From: JAVBLD01 sp031553705 | GTDB taxonomy: Bacteria; Bacteroidota; Bacteroidia; Bacteroidales; Marinifilaceae | Assembly (NCBI GenBank): GCA_031553705.1 | Contig: JAVBLD010000015.1 | Location: 1 to 35,323 of the forward strand | Reading direction: 5' to 3' | DNA: 35,323 nt | Part shown: positions 16,526 through 25,046 of the stretch, piece by piece | Numbering within the stretch: the first letter of the stretch is position 1 | Layout of the letters: each line of letters starts with the position of its first letter | Made by a program: the position numbers and the translations under genes | Notes under the pieces: generated by a model | The model's database searches: none | What the model was told of the DNA's origin: nothing | Seen by the model: the letters and a program-made list of their open reading frames with translations, nothing else

Positions 16526-16531
16526 GAATAA

Positions 16532-17080
16532 ATGAAATACGTACCAAATCTTAAAACAAAGTATAACGAAGAGATTGTACCGACTCTAATGAAAGAGTTC
16601 GGATACAAGTCAGTTATGCAGGCGCCCAGATTGGAGAAGATAGTAATCAATCAGGGTGTAGGTTCATCTATTCAGGATAAAAAGATCCTGGAATTTTCAG
16701 TAAACGAGATTACTACCATAACCGGCCAGAAGGCCGTAGTTGGTAAATCAACAAAAGACGTATCTAATTTCAAACTGCGTAAAGGGATGCCGATCGGTGT
16801 AAAGGTGACTTTACGGAAAGAGCGTATGTACGAATTTCTTGAAAGGCTTATTTGTGCCGTGTTGCCACGTATCCGTGACTTCAAAGGGATCAACAGTAAG
16901 CTGGACGGGCGAGGAAACTATACATTAGGTCTTGAGGAGCAGATCATATTCCCTGAGATTGTACTGGATTCAGTGCACAAAATCATGGGTATGAATATAA
17001 CATTTGTAACTTCGGCTAATACCGACGAAGAAGGTTTTGCTCTGTTGAGAGAATTTGGATTACCATTTAAAAAGAATTAA
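16532..17080 (+). CDS. rplE: 50S ribosomal protein L5
   Basis: Binds 5S rRNA and forms the central protuberance. The 182 residues contain RLEKIVINQGVGSS, GQKAVVGKSTKDVSNFKLRK and the C-terminal NTDEEGFALLREFGLPF. First gene after the internal promoter and repeat-bearing spacer. Confidence 0.98.
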   Translation: MKYVPNLKTKYNEEIVPTLMKEFGYKSVMQAPRLEKIVINQGVGSSIQDKKILEFSVNEITTITGQKAVVGKSTKDVSNFKLRKGMPIGVKVTLRKERMYEFLERLICAVLPRIRDFKGINSKLDGRGNYTLGLEEQIIFPEIVLDSVHKIMGMNITFVTSANTDEEGFALLREFGLPFKKN

Positions 17081-17091
17081 AATCAAAGAAA

Positions 17092-17361
17092 ATGGCAAAA
17101 GAATCGATGAAAGCTCGTGAAGTAAAGCGTGCAAAATTGGTAGAAAAGTACGCTGCGAAACGGGCAAAGTTAAAAAAGGAGGGTGACTATGTTGGATTGA
17201 GCCTCCTACCTAAAAACTCCAACCCTATCCGTTTGCGTAACAGGTGTAAGCTGACAGGTAGACCAAGGGGTTACATGAGACAATTTGGTATCAGCAGGAT
17301 CCAGTTCCGTGAAATGGCTTCCGCCGGATTGATACCTGGAGTTAAAAAGGCTAGTTGGTAA
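17092..17361 (+). CDS. rpsN: 30S ribosomal protein S14, zinc-free long form
   Basis: Small-subunit head protein. The 89-residue length and the single cysteine (RNRCKLTGRPRGYMRQFGIS) mark the long C-minus type, which does not bind zinc; the short zinc type has about 61 residues and four Cys. Normal place between rplE and rpsH. Confidence 0.97.
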   Translation: MAKESMKAREVKRAKLVEKYAAKRAKLKKEGDYVGLSLLPKNSNPIRLRNRCKLTGRPRGYMRQFGISRIQFREMASAGLIPGVKKASW

Positions 17362-17380
17362 CATTAAAAATTGAAAAGAG

Positions 17381-17776
17381 ATGACAGATCCAATAGCAGA
17401 TTTCCTTACCCGCATTAGGAACGCAGTAAAAGTAGGTCATAAAATCGTGGATATTCCGGGTTCTAAAATGAAACTGGAGATGACCAAAATCCTGAAAGAA
17501 AAAGGATATATTTTAAATTATAAGCTCGAGCAGGATGGTGTAAGAAGCAATATTAAAATCGCTCTTAAATATCATCCTGAGACGAAAGTGCCTGCAATCA
17601 AGTCGTTGGTACGCGTGTCGAAACCCGGTTTACGTCGTTATACCGGAGTAGAAGAGATGCCTCGCGTATTGAATGGTTTGGGAGTGGCCATTTTATCCAC
17701 CTCTATGGGCTTGATGACCGATAAAGAAGCTCGCCAGAAAAATGTCGGCGGTGAAGTATTGTGTTATGTGTATTAA
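17381..17776 (+). CDS. rpsH: 30S ribosomal protein S8
   Basis: Primary 16S rRNA binder of the platform. The 131 residues begin MTDPIADFLTRIRNA and end GGEVLCYVY, both typical. In E. coli S8 represses the spc operon by binding the rplE leader; the repeats before rplE here are not an obvious mimic of that site. Confidence 0.98.
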   Translation: MTDPIADFLTRIRNAVKVGHKIVDIPGSKMKLEMTKILKEKGYILNYKLEQDGVRSNIKIALKYHPETKVPAIKSLVRVSKPGLRRYTGVEEMPRVLNGLGVAILSTSMGLMTDKEARQKNVGGEVLCYVY

Positions 17777-17795
17777 TTTTTAAAGTGAAGAAGAG

Positions 17796-18350
17796 ATGTC
17801 ACGTATAGGAAAATTACCCATTCATATACCGAAAGGGGTTACAGTAGCTGTAAGCCCTGAAAATACCATAACCGTTAAAGGACCGAAAGGAGAGCTTCAA
17901 CAGCCGGTTAATGCCAATATCACTATAAAAGTAGAGGAAAATACAGTGCATATTGAGCGCCATACGGAAGAGAAGAGTCACAAAGCAATGCATGGTTTGT
18001 ACCGTTCGTTGATCAATAATATGGTTGTAGGTGTTTCTGAAGGTTTTACGATTAAGCAGGAGTTAGTCGGAGTTGGTTACAGAGCAAGTAGCGAGGGACA
18101 GATACTGGAACTTGGTTTGGGATATTCTCACTCTATATTTTTTCAGATGCCCGATGAAGTGAAAGTTACGGCTGTAACTGAGAAACGTTCAAATCCGATT
18201 ATTACGCTTGAGAGTTGCGATAAGCAACTGATTGGCCAGGTAGCTGCCAAAATCCGTTCGTTCCGTAAGCCTGAGCCTTACAAAGGTAAAGGTATTCGCT
18301 TCGTGGGTGAACAGATACGCAGGAAGGCTGGTAAGTCGGCTAAAGTTTAA
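17796..18350 (+). CDS. rplF: 50S ribosomal protein L6
   Basis: Located near the sarcin-ricin loop and the factor-binding site. The 184 residues contain MSRIGKLPIHIPKGV at the start and PEPYKGKGIRFVGEQIRRKAGKS near the end (split here as PEPYKGKGIRF and RRKAGKSAKV). Standard length and position. Confidence 0.98.
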   Translation: MSRIGKLPIHIPKGVTVAVSPENTITVKGPKGELQQPVNANITIKVEENTVHIERHTEEKSHKAMHGLYRSLINNMVVGVSEGFTIKQELVGVGYRASSEGQILELGLGYSHSIFFQMPDEVKVTAVTEKRSNPIITLESCDKQLIGQVAAKIRSFRKPEPYKGKGIRFVGEQIRRKAGKSAKV

Positions 18351-18372
18351 TCACCTAAAGTAAGTAAAAGTT

Positions 18373-18729
18373 ATGGCTTTAACGAAGGAAGAAAGAAGAC
18401 TAAGAATAAAGAGGAGAATTCGTAAGATTATTTCCGGGACTGCCGAGAGACCCCGTTTGAGCGTATTCCGTTCAAACTGTCAGATCTCCGCACAGTTGGT
18501 CGACGATAAAGCAGGTAAGACAATATTAGCTGTATCGTCATTGAGTAAAGAGTTTGCTGAGAAAAAGTGTACAAAAACCGAACAGGCTGCTTTGATTGGA
18601 ACGGCATTGGCTGAAAAAGCAAAAGCTGCCGGGATCGAGACTGTCGCTTTTGACAGAAACGGTTATTTATACCACGGAAGAGTGAAAGCTCTGGCTGACG
18701 CTGCCCGTAAAGGTGGTCTTAATTTTTAA
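18373..18729 (+). CDS. rplR: 50S ribosomal protein L18
   Basis: 5S rRNA binder in the central protuberance. The 118 residues contain RIRKIISGTAERPRLSVFRS near the N-terminus and FDRNGYLYHGRVKALADAAR near the end. Follows rplF by 22 bp. Confidence 0.98.
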   Translation: MALTKEERRLRIKRRIRKIISGTAERPRLSVFRSNCQISAQLVDDKAGKTILAVSSLSKEFAEKKCTKTEQAALIGTALAEKAKAAGIETVAFDRNGYLYHGRVKALADAARKGGLNF

Positions 18730-18741
18730 AAGTTAACGGGA

Positions 18742-19248
18742 ATGGAACAGAAAATAAATAATACAGACCTGGAATTAAAAGACAGATTGGTTGCCATCAA
18801 CCGTGTAACGAAAGTGACCAAGGGGGGTAGAACGTTTAGTTTTGCAGCAATTGTTGTCGTAGGAGATGAGAATGGGATTGTAGGCTGGGGCTTAGGCAAA
18901 GCCAATGAGGTGACCACTGCTATCTCCAAGGGGATTGAAGCAGCTAAAAAGAACCTGATAAAAGTGCCGGTAGCAAAAGGCACAATTCCTCATGAGCAGA
19001 CAGCTAAATTTGGCGGTGCCCAGGTATATATGAAACCTGCTTCTTCGGGAACCGGATTGGTGGCTGGAGGTGCTATGCGTGCCGTATTGGAAAGCGTAGG
19101 AGTGCGTGATGTATTGGCAAAGAGCAAGGGTTCTTCTAATCCGCACAATCTGGTGAAAGCAACCGTCGAAGCTTTGAAGGAGATGAGAGATGCTCGTACG
19201 ATTGCCCAGCATAGAGGTGTGAGCCTTGATAGAGTGTTTAACGGATAA
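18742..19248 (+). CDS. rpsE: 30S ribosomal protein S5
   Basis: MRNA-entry and decoding-fidelity protein. The 168 residues show GGRTFSFAAIVVVGDENG, GLGKANEVTTAISKG and the C-terminal GSSNPHNLVKATVEAL. The spectinomycin-sensitive loop region (about 22-32, VTKVTKGGRTF) looks wild type. Confidence 0.98.
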   Translation: MEQKINNTDLELKDRLVAINRVTKVTKGGRTFSFAAIVVVGDENGIVGWGLGKANEVTTAISKGIEAAKKNLIKVPVAKGTIPHEQTAKFGGAQVYMKPASSGTGLVAGGAMRAVLESVGVRDVLAKSKGSSNPHNLVKATVEALKEMRDARTIAQHRGVSLDRVFNG

Positions 19249-19259
19249 TTTGAGATATT

Positions 19260-19442
19260 ATGGCAAAGATTAAAATTACATTGGTAAAAAGTAAGATCGG
19301 TAGCGATAAGACTCAAGTAGGTACGATACAGGCACTGGGTCTAAAGAAAATCGGCAGCAGTGTTGAACAGGAAGCTACCCCACAGATTCTAGGAATGGTG
19401 GCTAAGGTGGGCCATCTGGTTCGTGTGGAAGAGGTAAAGTAA
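19260..19442 (+). CDS. rpmD: 50S ribosomal protein L30
   Basis: Small large-subunit protein of 60 residues. KITLVKSKIGSDKTQVGTIQ and ALGLKKIGSSVE are typical of the family. Normal place between rpsE and rplO; some bacteria lack the gene. Confidence 0.96.
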   Translation: MAKIKITLVKSKIGSDKTQVGTIQALGLKKIGSSVEQEATPQILGMVAKVGHLVRVEEVK

Positions 19443-19469
19443 TTGTCAAACTATTTTAACGATAATAAA

Positions 19470-19916
19470 ATGGATTTAAGTAGCTTAAAACCGGCCTGCG
19501 GATCGACTCATCATGATAAAAGACTCGGTCGTGGTCAAGGGTCGGGAAGAGGAGGTACATCTACAAGAGGGCATAAAGGAGCCAAGTCAAGATCCGGTTA
19601 TAAGACAAAGATCGGTTTCGAAGGAGGACAAATGCCACTACAGAGACGGGTACCGAAATTTGGCTTTAAAAATATCAATCGAGTAGAATTTAAAGCGATA
19701 AATGTCAGTATGCTTCAGGCATTATCTGAAAGAGATAATCTTACGGTTATAGATAAGGAGGTCTTGATAGGCGCCGGCTTAATCTCTAAGAACGATCTGC
19801 TGAAAGTGTTAGGAGATGGCGTATTGACGGCAAAATTGGAAGTGAAAGCAGATGCTTTCTCTAAATCAGCTGTTGCTGCTATTGAGGCTGCAGGCGGATC
19901 GGCCGTAATATTGTAA
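19470..19916 (+). CDS. rplO: 50S ribosomal protein L15
   Basis: Late-assembling large-subunit protein. Starting at ATG 19470 gives 148 residues (MDLSSLKPACGSTHHDKRLG...), the usual size. A TTG at 19443 would add nine unconserved residues and is rejected. GRGQGSGRGGTSTRGHKGAK and GFEGGQMPLQRRVPKFGF are diagnostic. Followed by a strong hairpin before secY. Confidence 0.96.
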   Translation: MDLSSLKPACGSTHHDKRLGRGQGSGRGGTSTRGHKGAKSRSGYKTKIGFEGGQMPLQRRVPKFGFKNINRVEFKAINVSMLQALSERDNLTVIDKEVLIGAGLISKNDLLKVLGDGVLTAKLEVKADAFSKSAVAAIEAAGGSAVIL

Positions 19917-19925
19917 GATTAAAAA

Positions 19926-19992
19926 ATCGAGTCTTTAAAGTTGTTTTCAAAAGATAAATATTACTTTTGAAGGCGACTTTAAAATCTCGGAT
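19926..19992 (+). promoter_or_regulatory. Long wobble-rich hairpin between rplO and secY
   Basis: The arms at 19926-19953 and 19964-19992 fold with a 10-nt loop (ATAAATATTA). The inner 17 base pairs are continuous, AAAGTTGTTTTCAAAAG with CTTTTGAAGGCGACTTT, and include three G-U pairs. After two mismatches, further pairing (CGAG/CTCG) closes the base. The wobbles suggest an RNA-level structure. No T-run follows, so it is not a standard terminator. It ends 26 nt before the secY start. Confidence 0.7.
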
Positions 19993-20018
19993 TTAATGCC
20001 TTAAAAAGGAAAGAACGT

Positions 20019-21359
20019 ATGAAGTTAATTGATACACTAAAGAACATTTGGAAAATTGAAGAATTAAAGACCAGGATTCTGACGACTCTTGGATTGATTC
20101 TTGTCTATAGGTTGGGTACGGAGGTTGTACTTCCGGGTATTGATCCTGCCGGACTAGAGGCCTTAAAGCATCAAACTCAGGGTGGAGTGCTGGGATTATT
20201 GGATATGTTTTCGGGAGGAGCATTTTCAAATGCTTCGGTATTTGCCCTGGGTATTATGCCTTATATCTCTGCTTCTATTGTTGTACAGTTGTTAGGGATA
20301 GCTGTTCCTTATTTTCAGCGCATGCAGAAAGAGGGCGAAAGCGGCCGGCGTAAAATCAACCAGATTACCCGCTATCTGACATTAATCATATTGGTATTAC
20401 AAGGTTCTGCGTATCTTACCAACTTGCATGCACAGTTACCGGAGTGGGCTTTTGCGTTGAAAGGCGCTTTCTTCACAGTTTCGTCAGTTATTATTCTTGC
20501 AGCAGGCTCGATGTTTGTATTGTGGCTGGGTGAGCGAATCACGGATAAAGGAATCGGTAACGGTGTTTCGGTAATCATTATGATTGGTATTATTGCTCGT
20601 TTGCCGTTGTCGCTTTACACTGAGATTACTTCCCGGATAAGCCAGCAGGGGGCGGGTATTATGGCTTTGTTGCTGGAGCTTATTGTGCTGTTCTTCGTAT
20701 TTTGCGGAGCGATCCTTTTGGTACAGGGTACGCGGAAAGTACCTGTGCAGTATGCAAAAAGAGTTGTAGGAAATAAACAGTACGGAGGCGTACGTCAGTA
20801 TATTCCATTGAAAATCAACGCTGCCGGAGTAATGCCTATTATTTTTGCCCAGGCAATTATGTTGTTACCGGCATCATTAATTAATTTCAGTAATGCCGAA
20901 TCTATGTCTGGGTTTGCAGCAGCATTCTCCAATCTTACGGGATTCTGGTATAACTTTACTTTCTTTATTTTGATCGTGGCTTTTACCTATTTTTATACGG
21001 CAATCACGGTTAATCCGATGCAGATGGCAGAGGATATGAAGAAAAACGGAGGGTTTATACCGGGAGTGAAACCGGGCCGGAAGACTATGGAGTTTCTTGA
21101 TACAATTATGTCGCGCATCACTCTTCCGGGTTCTTTTTTCCTCGGGATTATAGCAATATTACCGGCGTTTGCCGTGATAGCTGGTGTTAATAATCAGTTT
21201 TCACACTTTTATGGCGGGACGTCGTTGCTGATTTTGATCGGAGTAGTACTGGATACATTACAACAGATAGAATCTCATTTGTTGATGCGTCATTATGACG
21301 GATTGATGAAATCGGGACGGATCAAAGGTAAAAACCCCGGCGGCCCGGCTGCATATTAA
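20019..21359 (+). CDS. secY: Preprotein translocase channel subunit
   Basis: Pore of the SecYEG translocon in the inner membrane. The 446 residues predict ten transmembrane helices. FSGGAFSNASVFALGIMPYI forms the plug and helix-2 region, and GERITDKGIGNGVS and FIPGVKPGRKTMEFLD are conserved cytoplasmic motifs that contact SecA or the ribosome. In the usual spc position after rplO. The hairpin upstream may set its expression relative to the ribosomal proteins. Confidence 0.98.
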   Translation: MKLIDTLKNIWKIEELKTRILTTLGLILVYRLGTEVVLPGIDPAGLEALKHQTQGGVLGLLDMFSGGAFSNASVFALGIMPYISASIVVQLLGIAVPYFQRMQKEGESGRRKINQITRYLTLIILVLQGSAYLTNLHAQLPEWAFALKGAFFTVSSVIILAAGSMFVLWLGERITDKGIGNGVSVIIMIGIIARLPLSLYTEITSRISQQGAGIMALLLELIVLFFVFCGAILLVQGTRKVPVQYAKRVVGNKQYGGVRQYIPLKINAAGVMPIIFAQAIMLLPASLINFSNAESMSGFAAAFSNLTGFWYNFTFFILIVAFTYFYTAITVNPMQMAEDMKKNGGFIPGVKPGRKTMEFLDTIMSRITLPGSFFLGIIAILPAFAVIAGVNNQFSHFYGGTSLLILIGVVLDTLQQIESHLLMRHYDGLMKSGRIKGKNPGGPAAY

Positions 21360-21381
21360 AAAAAAGTATTACTTTTACGCC

Positions 21382-22158
21382 ATGATTCTTTTAAAGACAG
21401 CGGAGGAAATTGAATTATTAAGGGAAAGCAACCTTTTGGTGGGGAAGACTTTAGGAGAAGTGGCAAAACATATTCGTCCAGGAATTTCTACATTGGAACT
21501 GGATCGGATCGCTGAAGCGTTTATTCGTGCACATGGGGCTGTTCCCGGTTTTTTAGGGTATCAGGGCTTTCCGAATACGCTTTGTATCTCAATAAATGAC
21601 GAGGTAGTACATGGAATACCTTCTTCGCACCGTATATTGAAGGATGGTGATATTGTGTCGATAGATTGCGGAACGGTGAAGAACGGTTTTTATGGCGACA
21701 GTGCTTATACTTTTGAGGTGGGAGAAGTGAGTGATTCCGTAAAAGAACTATTAAGGACAACGAAAGAGAGCCTGTTTCGAGGAATTGAAAAAGCCGTAGC
21801 GGGTTTACGTGTGGGGGATATCGGCTATGCAATTCAATCCTATTGTGAGGCGAAAGGTTATTCTGTTGTCCGGGAGTTGGTAGGGCATGGAGTGGGTAGA
21901 AATATGCATGAAGAGCCTCAGGTTCCTAATTACGGTCATCAGGGGTATGGAGTGAAGCTGAAAGAAGGGATGATTATAGCTATCGAGCCGATGATTAACT
22001 TGGGAAAACGTCATGTATACCAGGAGAACGACGGTTGGACGATCAGAACGCGGGACGGAATGCCTTCGGCCCACTTTGAACATACGGTGGCTGTAGGAAA
22101 AGGTAAAACCGATATTCTGTCGTCATTTGAATATATAGAAGATATATTAAATAAATAA
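21382..22158 (+). CDS. map: Type I methionine aminopeptidase
   Basis: Removes the N-terminal Met from nascent proteins. The 258 residues contain the five metal ligands D95, D106, H169, E202 and E233, which match E. coli D97, D108, H171, E204 and E235. Spacing between them is exact, so the enzyme should be active. Encoded between secY and infA, as in many non-enteric bacteria; adk is absent from this position. Confidence 0.98.
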   Translation: MILLKTAEEIELLRESNLLVGKTLGEVAKHIRPGISTLELDRIAEAFIRAHGAVPGFLGYQGFPNTLCISINDEVVHGIPSSHRILKDGDIVSIDCGTVKNGFYGDSAYTFEVGEVSDSVKELLRTTKESLFRGIEKAVAGLRVGDIGYAIQSYCEAKGYSVVRELVGHGVGRNMHEEPQVPNYGHQGYGVKLKEGMIIAIEPMINLGKRHVYQENDGWTIRTRDGMPSAHFEHTVAVGKGKTDILSSFEYIEDILNK

Positions 22159-22160
22159 AT

Positions 22161-22382
22161 ATGGCAAAACAGCCTTCTATAGAACAAGACGGAGTGATCA
22201 CGGAAGCATTGTCCAATGCTATGTTTAGGGTGGAATTGGAGAATGGACATGTAATCACTGCCCATATATCGGGGAAAATGCGTATGCATTATATAAAGAT
22301 ACTTCCCGGCGACAGGGTGAGGGTGGATATGTCACCTTACGACCTGACGAAAGGAAGGATAACGTTTAGATATAAAAATTAA
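22161..22382 (+). CDS. infA: Translation initiation factor IF-1
   Basis: Small OB-fold factor that occupies the A site during initiation. The 73 residues include VITEALSNAMFRVELENGH, HISGKMRMHYIKILPGDRV and LTKGRITFRYK. Two bases after map, so probably translationally coupled. Confidence 0.98.
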   Translation: MAKQPSIEQDGVITEALSNAMFRVELENGHVITAHISGKMRMHYIKILPGDRVRVDMSPYDLTKGRITFRYKN

Positions 22383-22393
22383 ATTTTTAAACC

Positions 22394-22510
22394 ATGAAGG
22401 TAAGAGCATCTATCAAGAAGCGTTCAGCTGATTGCAAGATTGTAAGAAGAAAAGGCGTTTTGTACGTCATTAACAAAAAGAACCCGAAGTTTAAACAACG
22501 TCAGGGTTGA
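22394..22510 (+). CDS. rpmJ: 50S ribosomal protein L36, zinc-free form
   Basis: A 38-residue gene read directly from the sequence: MKVRASIKKRSADCKIVRRK, then GVLYVINKKNPKFKQRQG and TGA. The zinc ligands of typical L36 (C-x2-C-x12-C-x4-H) are reduced to one Cys, so this is the C-minus form, which does not need zinc. Lies between infA and rpsM. Confidence 0.96.
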   Translation: MKVRASIKKRSADCKIVRRKGVLYVINKKNPKFKQRQG

Positions 22511-22543
22511 AATCATTTAATCTGTAAAATTTAAAAGAGATTT

Positions 22544-22921
22544 ATGGCAAGAATCGTAGGTGTAGATTTACCCTCGAACAAAAGAGGAGAAATAGCCTTG
22601 ACCTATATCTATGGTATAGGTAGAAGTAGTGCACGCGCTATCTTATTAGAAGCCGGCATCGATTTTGACACTAAGGTAAAAGACTGGAACGACGATCAAC
22701 TCGCAGCGGTACGAAAAGTGATTAATACGGAGTACAAAGTTGAAGGAGAGTTGAGATCAACCGTTCAGATGAACATCAAACGTTTGATGGATATCGGTTG
22801 TTACCGTGGTATTAGACATCGTTTAGGACTGCCCGTAAGAGGACAGAGTACAAAGAACAATGCCCGTACAAGAAAGGGTAAGAAGAAAACTGTTGCAAAT
22901 AAGAAAAAAGCAACTAAATAA
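22544..22921 (+). CDS. rpsM: 30S ribosomal protein S13
   Basis: Small-subunit head protein bridging to the large subunit and P-site tRNA. The 125 residues contain IVGVDLPSNKRGEIALTYIY, RGIRHRLGLPVRGQST and a Lys-rich tail. Opens the alpha block. Confidence 0.98.
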   Translation: MARIVGVDLPSNKRGEIALTYIYGIGRSSARAILLEAGIDFDTKVKDWNDDQLAAVRKVINTEYKVEGELRSTVQMNIKRLMDIGCYRGIRHRLGLPVRGQSTKNNARTRKGKKKTVANKKKATK

Positions 22922-22933
22922 TTGAATTGAATT

Positions 22934-23323
22934 ATGGCAAAAAAGTCTACATCAAATAAGAAGCGGCTAGTTAAAGTAGAAGCCGTGGGGCAAGCACACA
23001 TTCATTCGTCTTTTAATAACATTATTGTCTCCATGACCAATAATTCAGGTCAGGTGATCTCCTGGTCGTCGGCCGGAAAAATGGGATTCAGAGGCTCAAA
23101 GAAGAACACTCCTTATGCTGCGCAGATGGCGGCGGCCGATTGTGCCAAAGTGGCGTTTGACCTTGGAATGAGAAAGGCAAAAGTATTTGTTACCGGACCG
23201 GGTAACGGTCGTGAGTCGGCTATCCGTACAATTCACACCAGTGGCATTGAGGTGGCTGAAATCGTAGATGTTACTCCGCTTCCTCATAACGGTTGCCGTC
23301 CTCCAAAGAGAAGAAGAGTTTGA
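22934..23323 (+). CDS. rpsK: 30S ribosomal protein S11
   Basis: Platform protein near the mRNA exit. The 129 residues contain HIHSSFNNIIVSMTNNSGQV, VFVTGPGNGRESAIR and the invariant end HNGCRPPKRRRV. The N-terminal basic extension is short, as is usual. Confidence 0.98.
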   Translation: MAKKSTSNKKRLVKVEAVGQAHIHSSFNNIIVSMTNNSGQVISWSSAGKMGFRGSKKNTPYAAQMAAADCAKVAFDLGMRKAKVFVTGPGNGRESAIRTIHTSGIEVAEIVDVTPLPHNGCRPPKRRRV

Positions 23324-23359
23324 TTTTATTGTGTGTTAATCATTAAATGAATTTCAAAA

Positions 23360-23968
23360 ATGGCTAGATATACAGGACCTAAGTCTAAAATAGCAAGAAA
23401 ATTCGGTGAGCCGATTTACGGACCGGATAAGGCACTGGAGCGAAGAAACTATCCGTCAGGTCAGCATGGTTTGGCTCGTCGTAGAAGAAAAATCTCTGAA
23501 TATGGTGTTCAGTTGAAAGAAAAACAAAAAGCAAAATATACATACGGGCTGTTGGAAAAACAATTCCGTAATTTGTTTGAAAAAGCAGAGCGCGCAGGAG
23601 GAGTTACTGGCGAGGTATTGCTTCAGTTACTGGAGTGCCGGTTAGATAATACCATCTATCGTTTGGGCATTGCTCCTACCAGGGCTGCAGCCCGCCAGTT
23701 GGTATCTCACCGTCATATCACCGTTAACGGTAGTGTTTGTAATATCCCTTCTGCATTGATCCATCCCGGAGATGTTGTAGCTGTACGGGAGAAATCAAAA
23801 GTGCTCGAGGTGATTACCGATTCATTGAGGGGAAACAGGATAAGCAAATATTCCTGGCTGGAATGGGATGCCGCTTCGTTGAGCGGAAAATTGTTAAATG
23901 TACCAGAAAGAACCGATATACCGGAAAACATTAAAGAACAGTTAATCGTTGAATTGTATTCTAAGTAA
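23360..23968 (+). CDS. rpsD: 30S ribosomal protein S4
   Basis: Primary 16S rRNA binder at the mRNA entry pore. The 202 residues include KFGEPIYGPDKALERRNYPS and the S4 RNA-binding domain LDNTIYRLGIAPTRAAARQL. It lacks the N-terminal Cys cluster of zinc-type S4, so it is the C-minus form. Often represses the alpha operon in other bacteria; no such site is evident here. Confidence 0.98.
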   Translation: MARYTGPKSKIARKFGEPIYGPDKALERRNYPSGQHGLARRRRKISEYGVQLKEKQKAKYTYGLLEKQFRNLFEKAERAGGVTGEVLLQLLECRLDNTIYRLGIAPTRAAARQLVSHRHITVNGSVCNIPSALIHPGDVVAVREKSKVLEVITDSLRGNRISKYSWLEWDAASLSGKLLNVPERTDIPENIKEQLIVELYSK

Positions 23969-23983
23969 TAAACTAAAACATTT

Positions 23984-24976
23984 ATGGCAATATTAGCATT
24001 CCAGAAACCGGACAAGGTAATCATGCTTGAATCGACAGACAAATTCGGGAAGTTCGAATTTCGTCCGTTGGAGCCTGGTTACGGAATTACGATTGGTAAC
24101 CCGCTACGCAGAATTCTACTGTCTTCTTTGGAAGGCTTTGCGATTACCGGCATTAAAATACATGGTGTAGATCATGAATTTGCAACGATTCCGGGCGTGA
24201 TTGAGGATGTTACGGAAATCATCCTGAACCTGAAACAGGTGAGGTTTAAGAGAAAGATTGAGGACGGTGAGGATGAGAAAGTAACTGTTCTTGTTTCCGG
24301 TCAAGAAGCTTTTACTGCAGGAGATATGAGTAAATTTCTGACGGGATTTGAAGTATTGAATAATGACCTGGTAATCTGTAATATGGATCCTACCGTGCAT
24401 TTTCAGATGGAGGTCACCATTCAGAAAGGACGTGGTTATATTCCTGCAGCAGAAAATATACCGGTAGATGCTGATATGGGATTTATTCCTATTGACGCTA
24501 TTTACACGCCGATCCGGAATGTAAAATATGAGATAGAGAATTATCGTGTGGAGGGTAAAACAGACTATGAGCGGCTGCTTTTTGAAATTGAGACCGACGG
24601 ATCAATTAATCCTACCGATGCGTTGAAAGAAGCAGCAAAGATTCTGATTCACCATTTCATGCTTTTCTCGGATGAAAAGATCACATTGGAGACTGAAGAT
24701 AAATATGGCAATGAGGAGTTTGATGAAGAGGTATTACATATGCGCCAATTGCTGAAGACCAAGCTTGTTGATATGGATCTTTCCGTTCGGGCCCTAAATT
24801 GCCTGAAGGCTGCCGAAGTGGAAACACTTGGTGAATTATGTAAATTCAATAAAAACGATTTGTTGAAGTTCAGAAATTTCGGTAAGAAATCGCTGACCGA
24901 ATTGGAAGCATTGCTGGAAAATAATAACCTTGAATTCGGCATGGATGTTTCTAAGTATAAATTAGACAAAGAGTAG
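23984..24976 (+). CDS. rpoA: RNA polymerase alpha subunit
   Basis: Scaffold for RNA polymerase assembly and a contact for activators and UP elements. The 330 residues have the N-terminal dimerisation domain (PLEPGYGITIGNPLRRILL at about 28-46) and the C-terminal domain with LSVRALNCLKAAEVETLGEL and FGKKSLTELEALL. Encoded between rpsD and rplQ, as in nearly all bacteria. Confidence 0.98.
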   Translation: MAILAFQKPDKVIMLESTDKFGKFEFRPLEPGYGITIGNPLRRILLSSLEGFAITGIKIHGVDHEFATIPGVIEDVTEIILNLKQVRFKRKIEDGEDEKVTVLVSGQEAFTAGDMSKFLTGFEVLNNDLVICNMDPTVHFQMEVTIQKGRGYIPAAENIPVDADMGFIPIDAIYTPIRNVKYEIENYRVEGKTDYERLLFEIETDGSINPTDALKEAAKILIHHFMLFSDEKITLETEDKYGNEEFDEEVLHMRQLLKTKLVDMDLSVRALNCLKAAEVETLGELCKFNKNDLLKFRNFGKKSLTELEALLENNNLEFGMDVSKYKLDKE

Positions 24977-25046
24977 ATGTATTCAGGAGGTCTGCGGTAT
25001 GTCAGGCATTTGAATCCATCTCTCCATTAAAAGAAAAGGATAGAAT

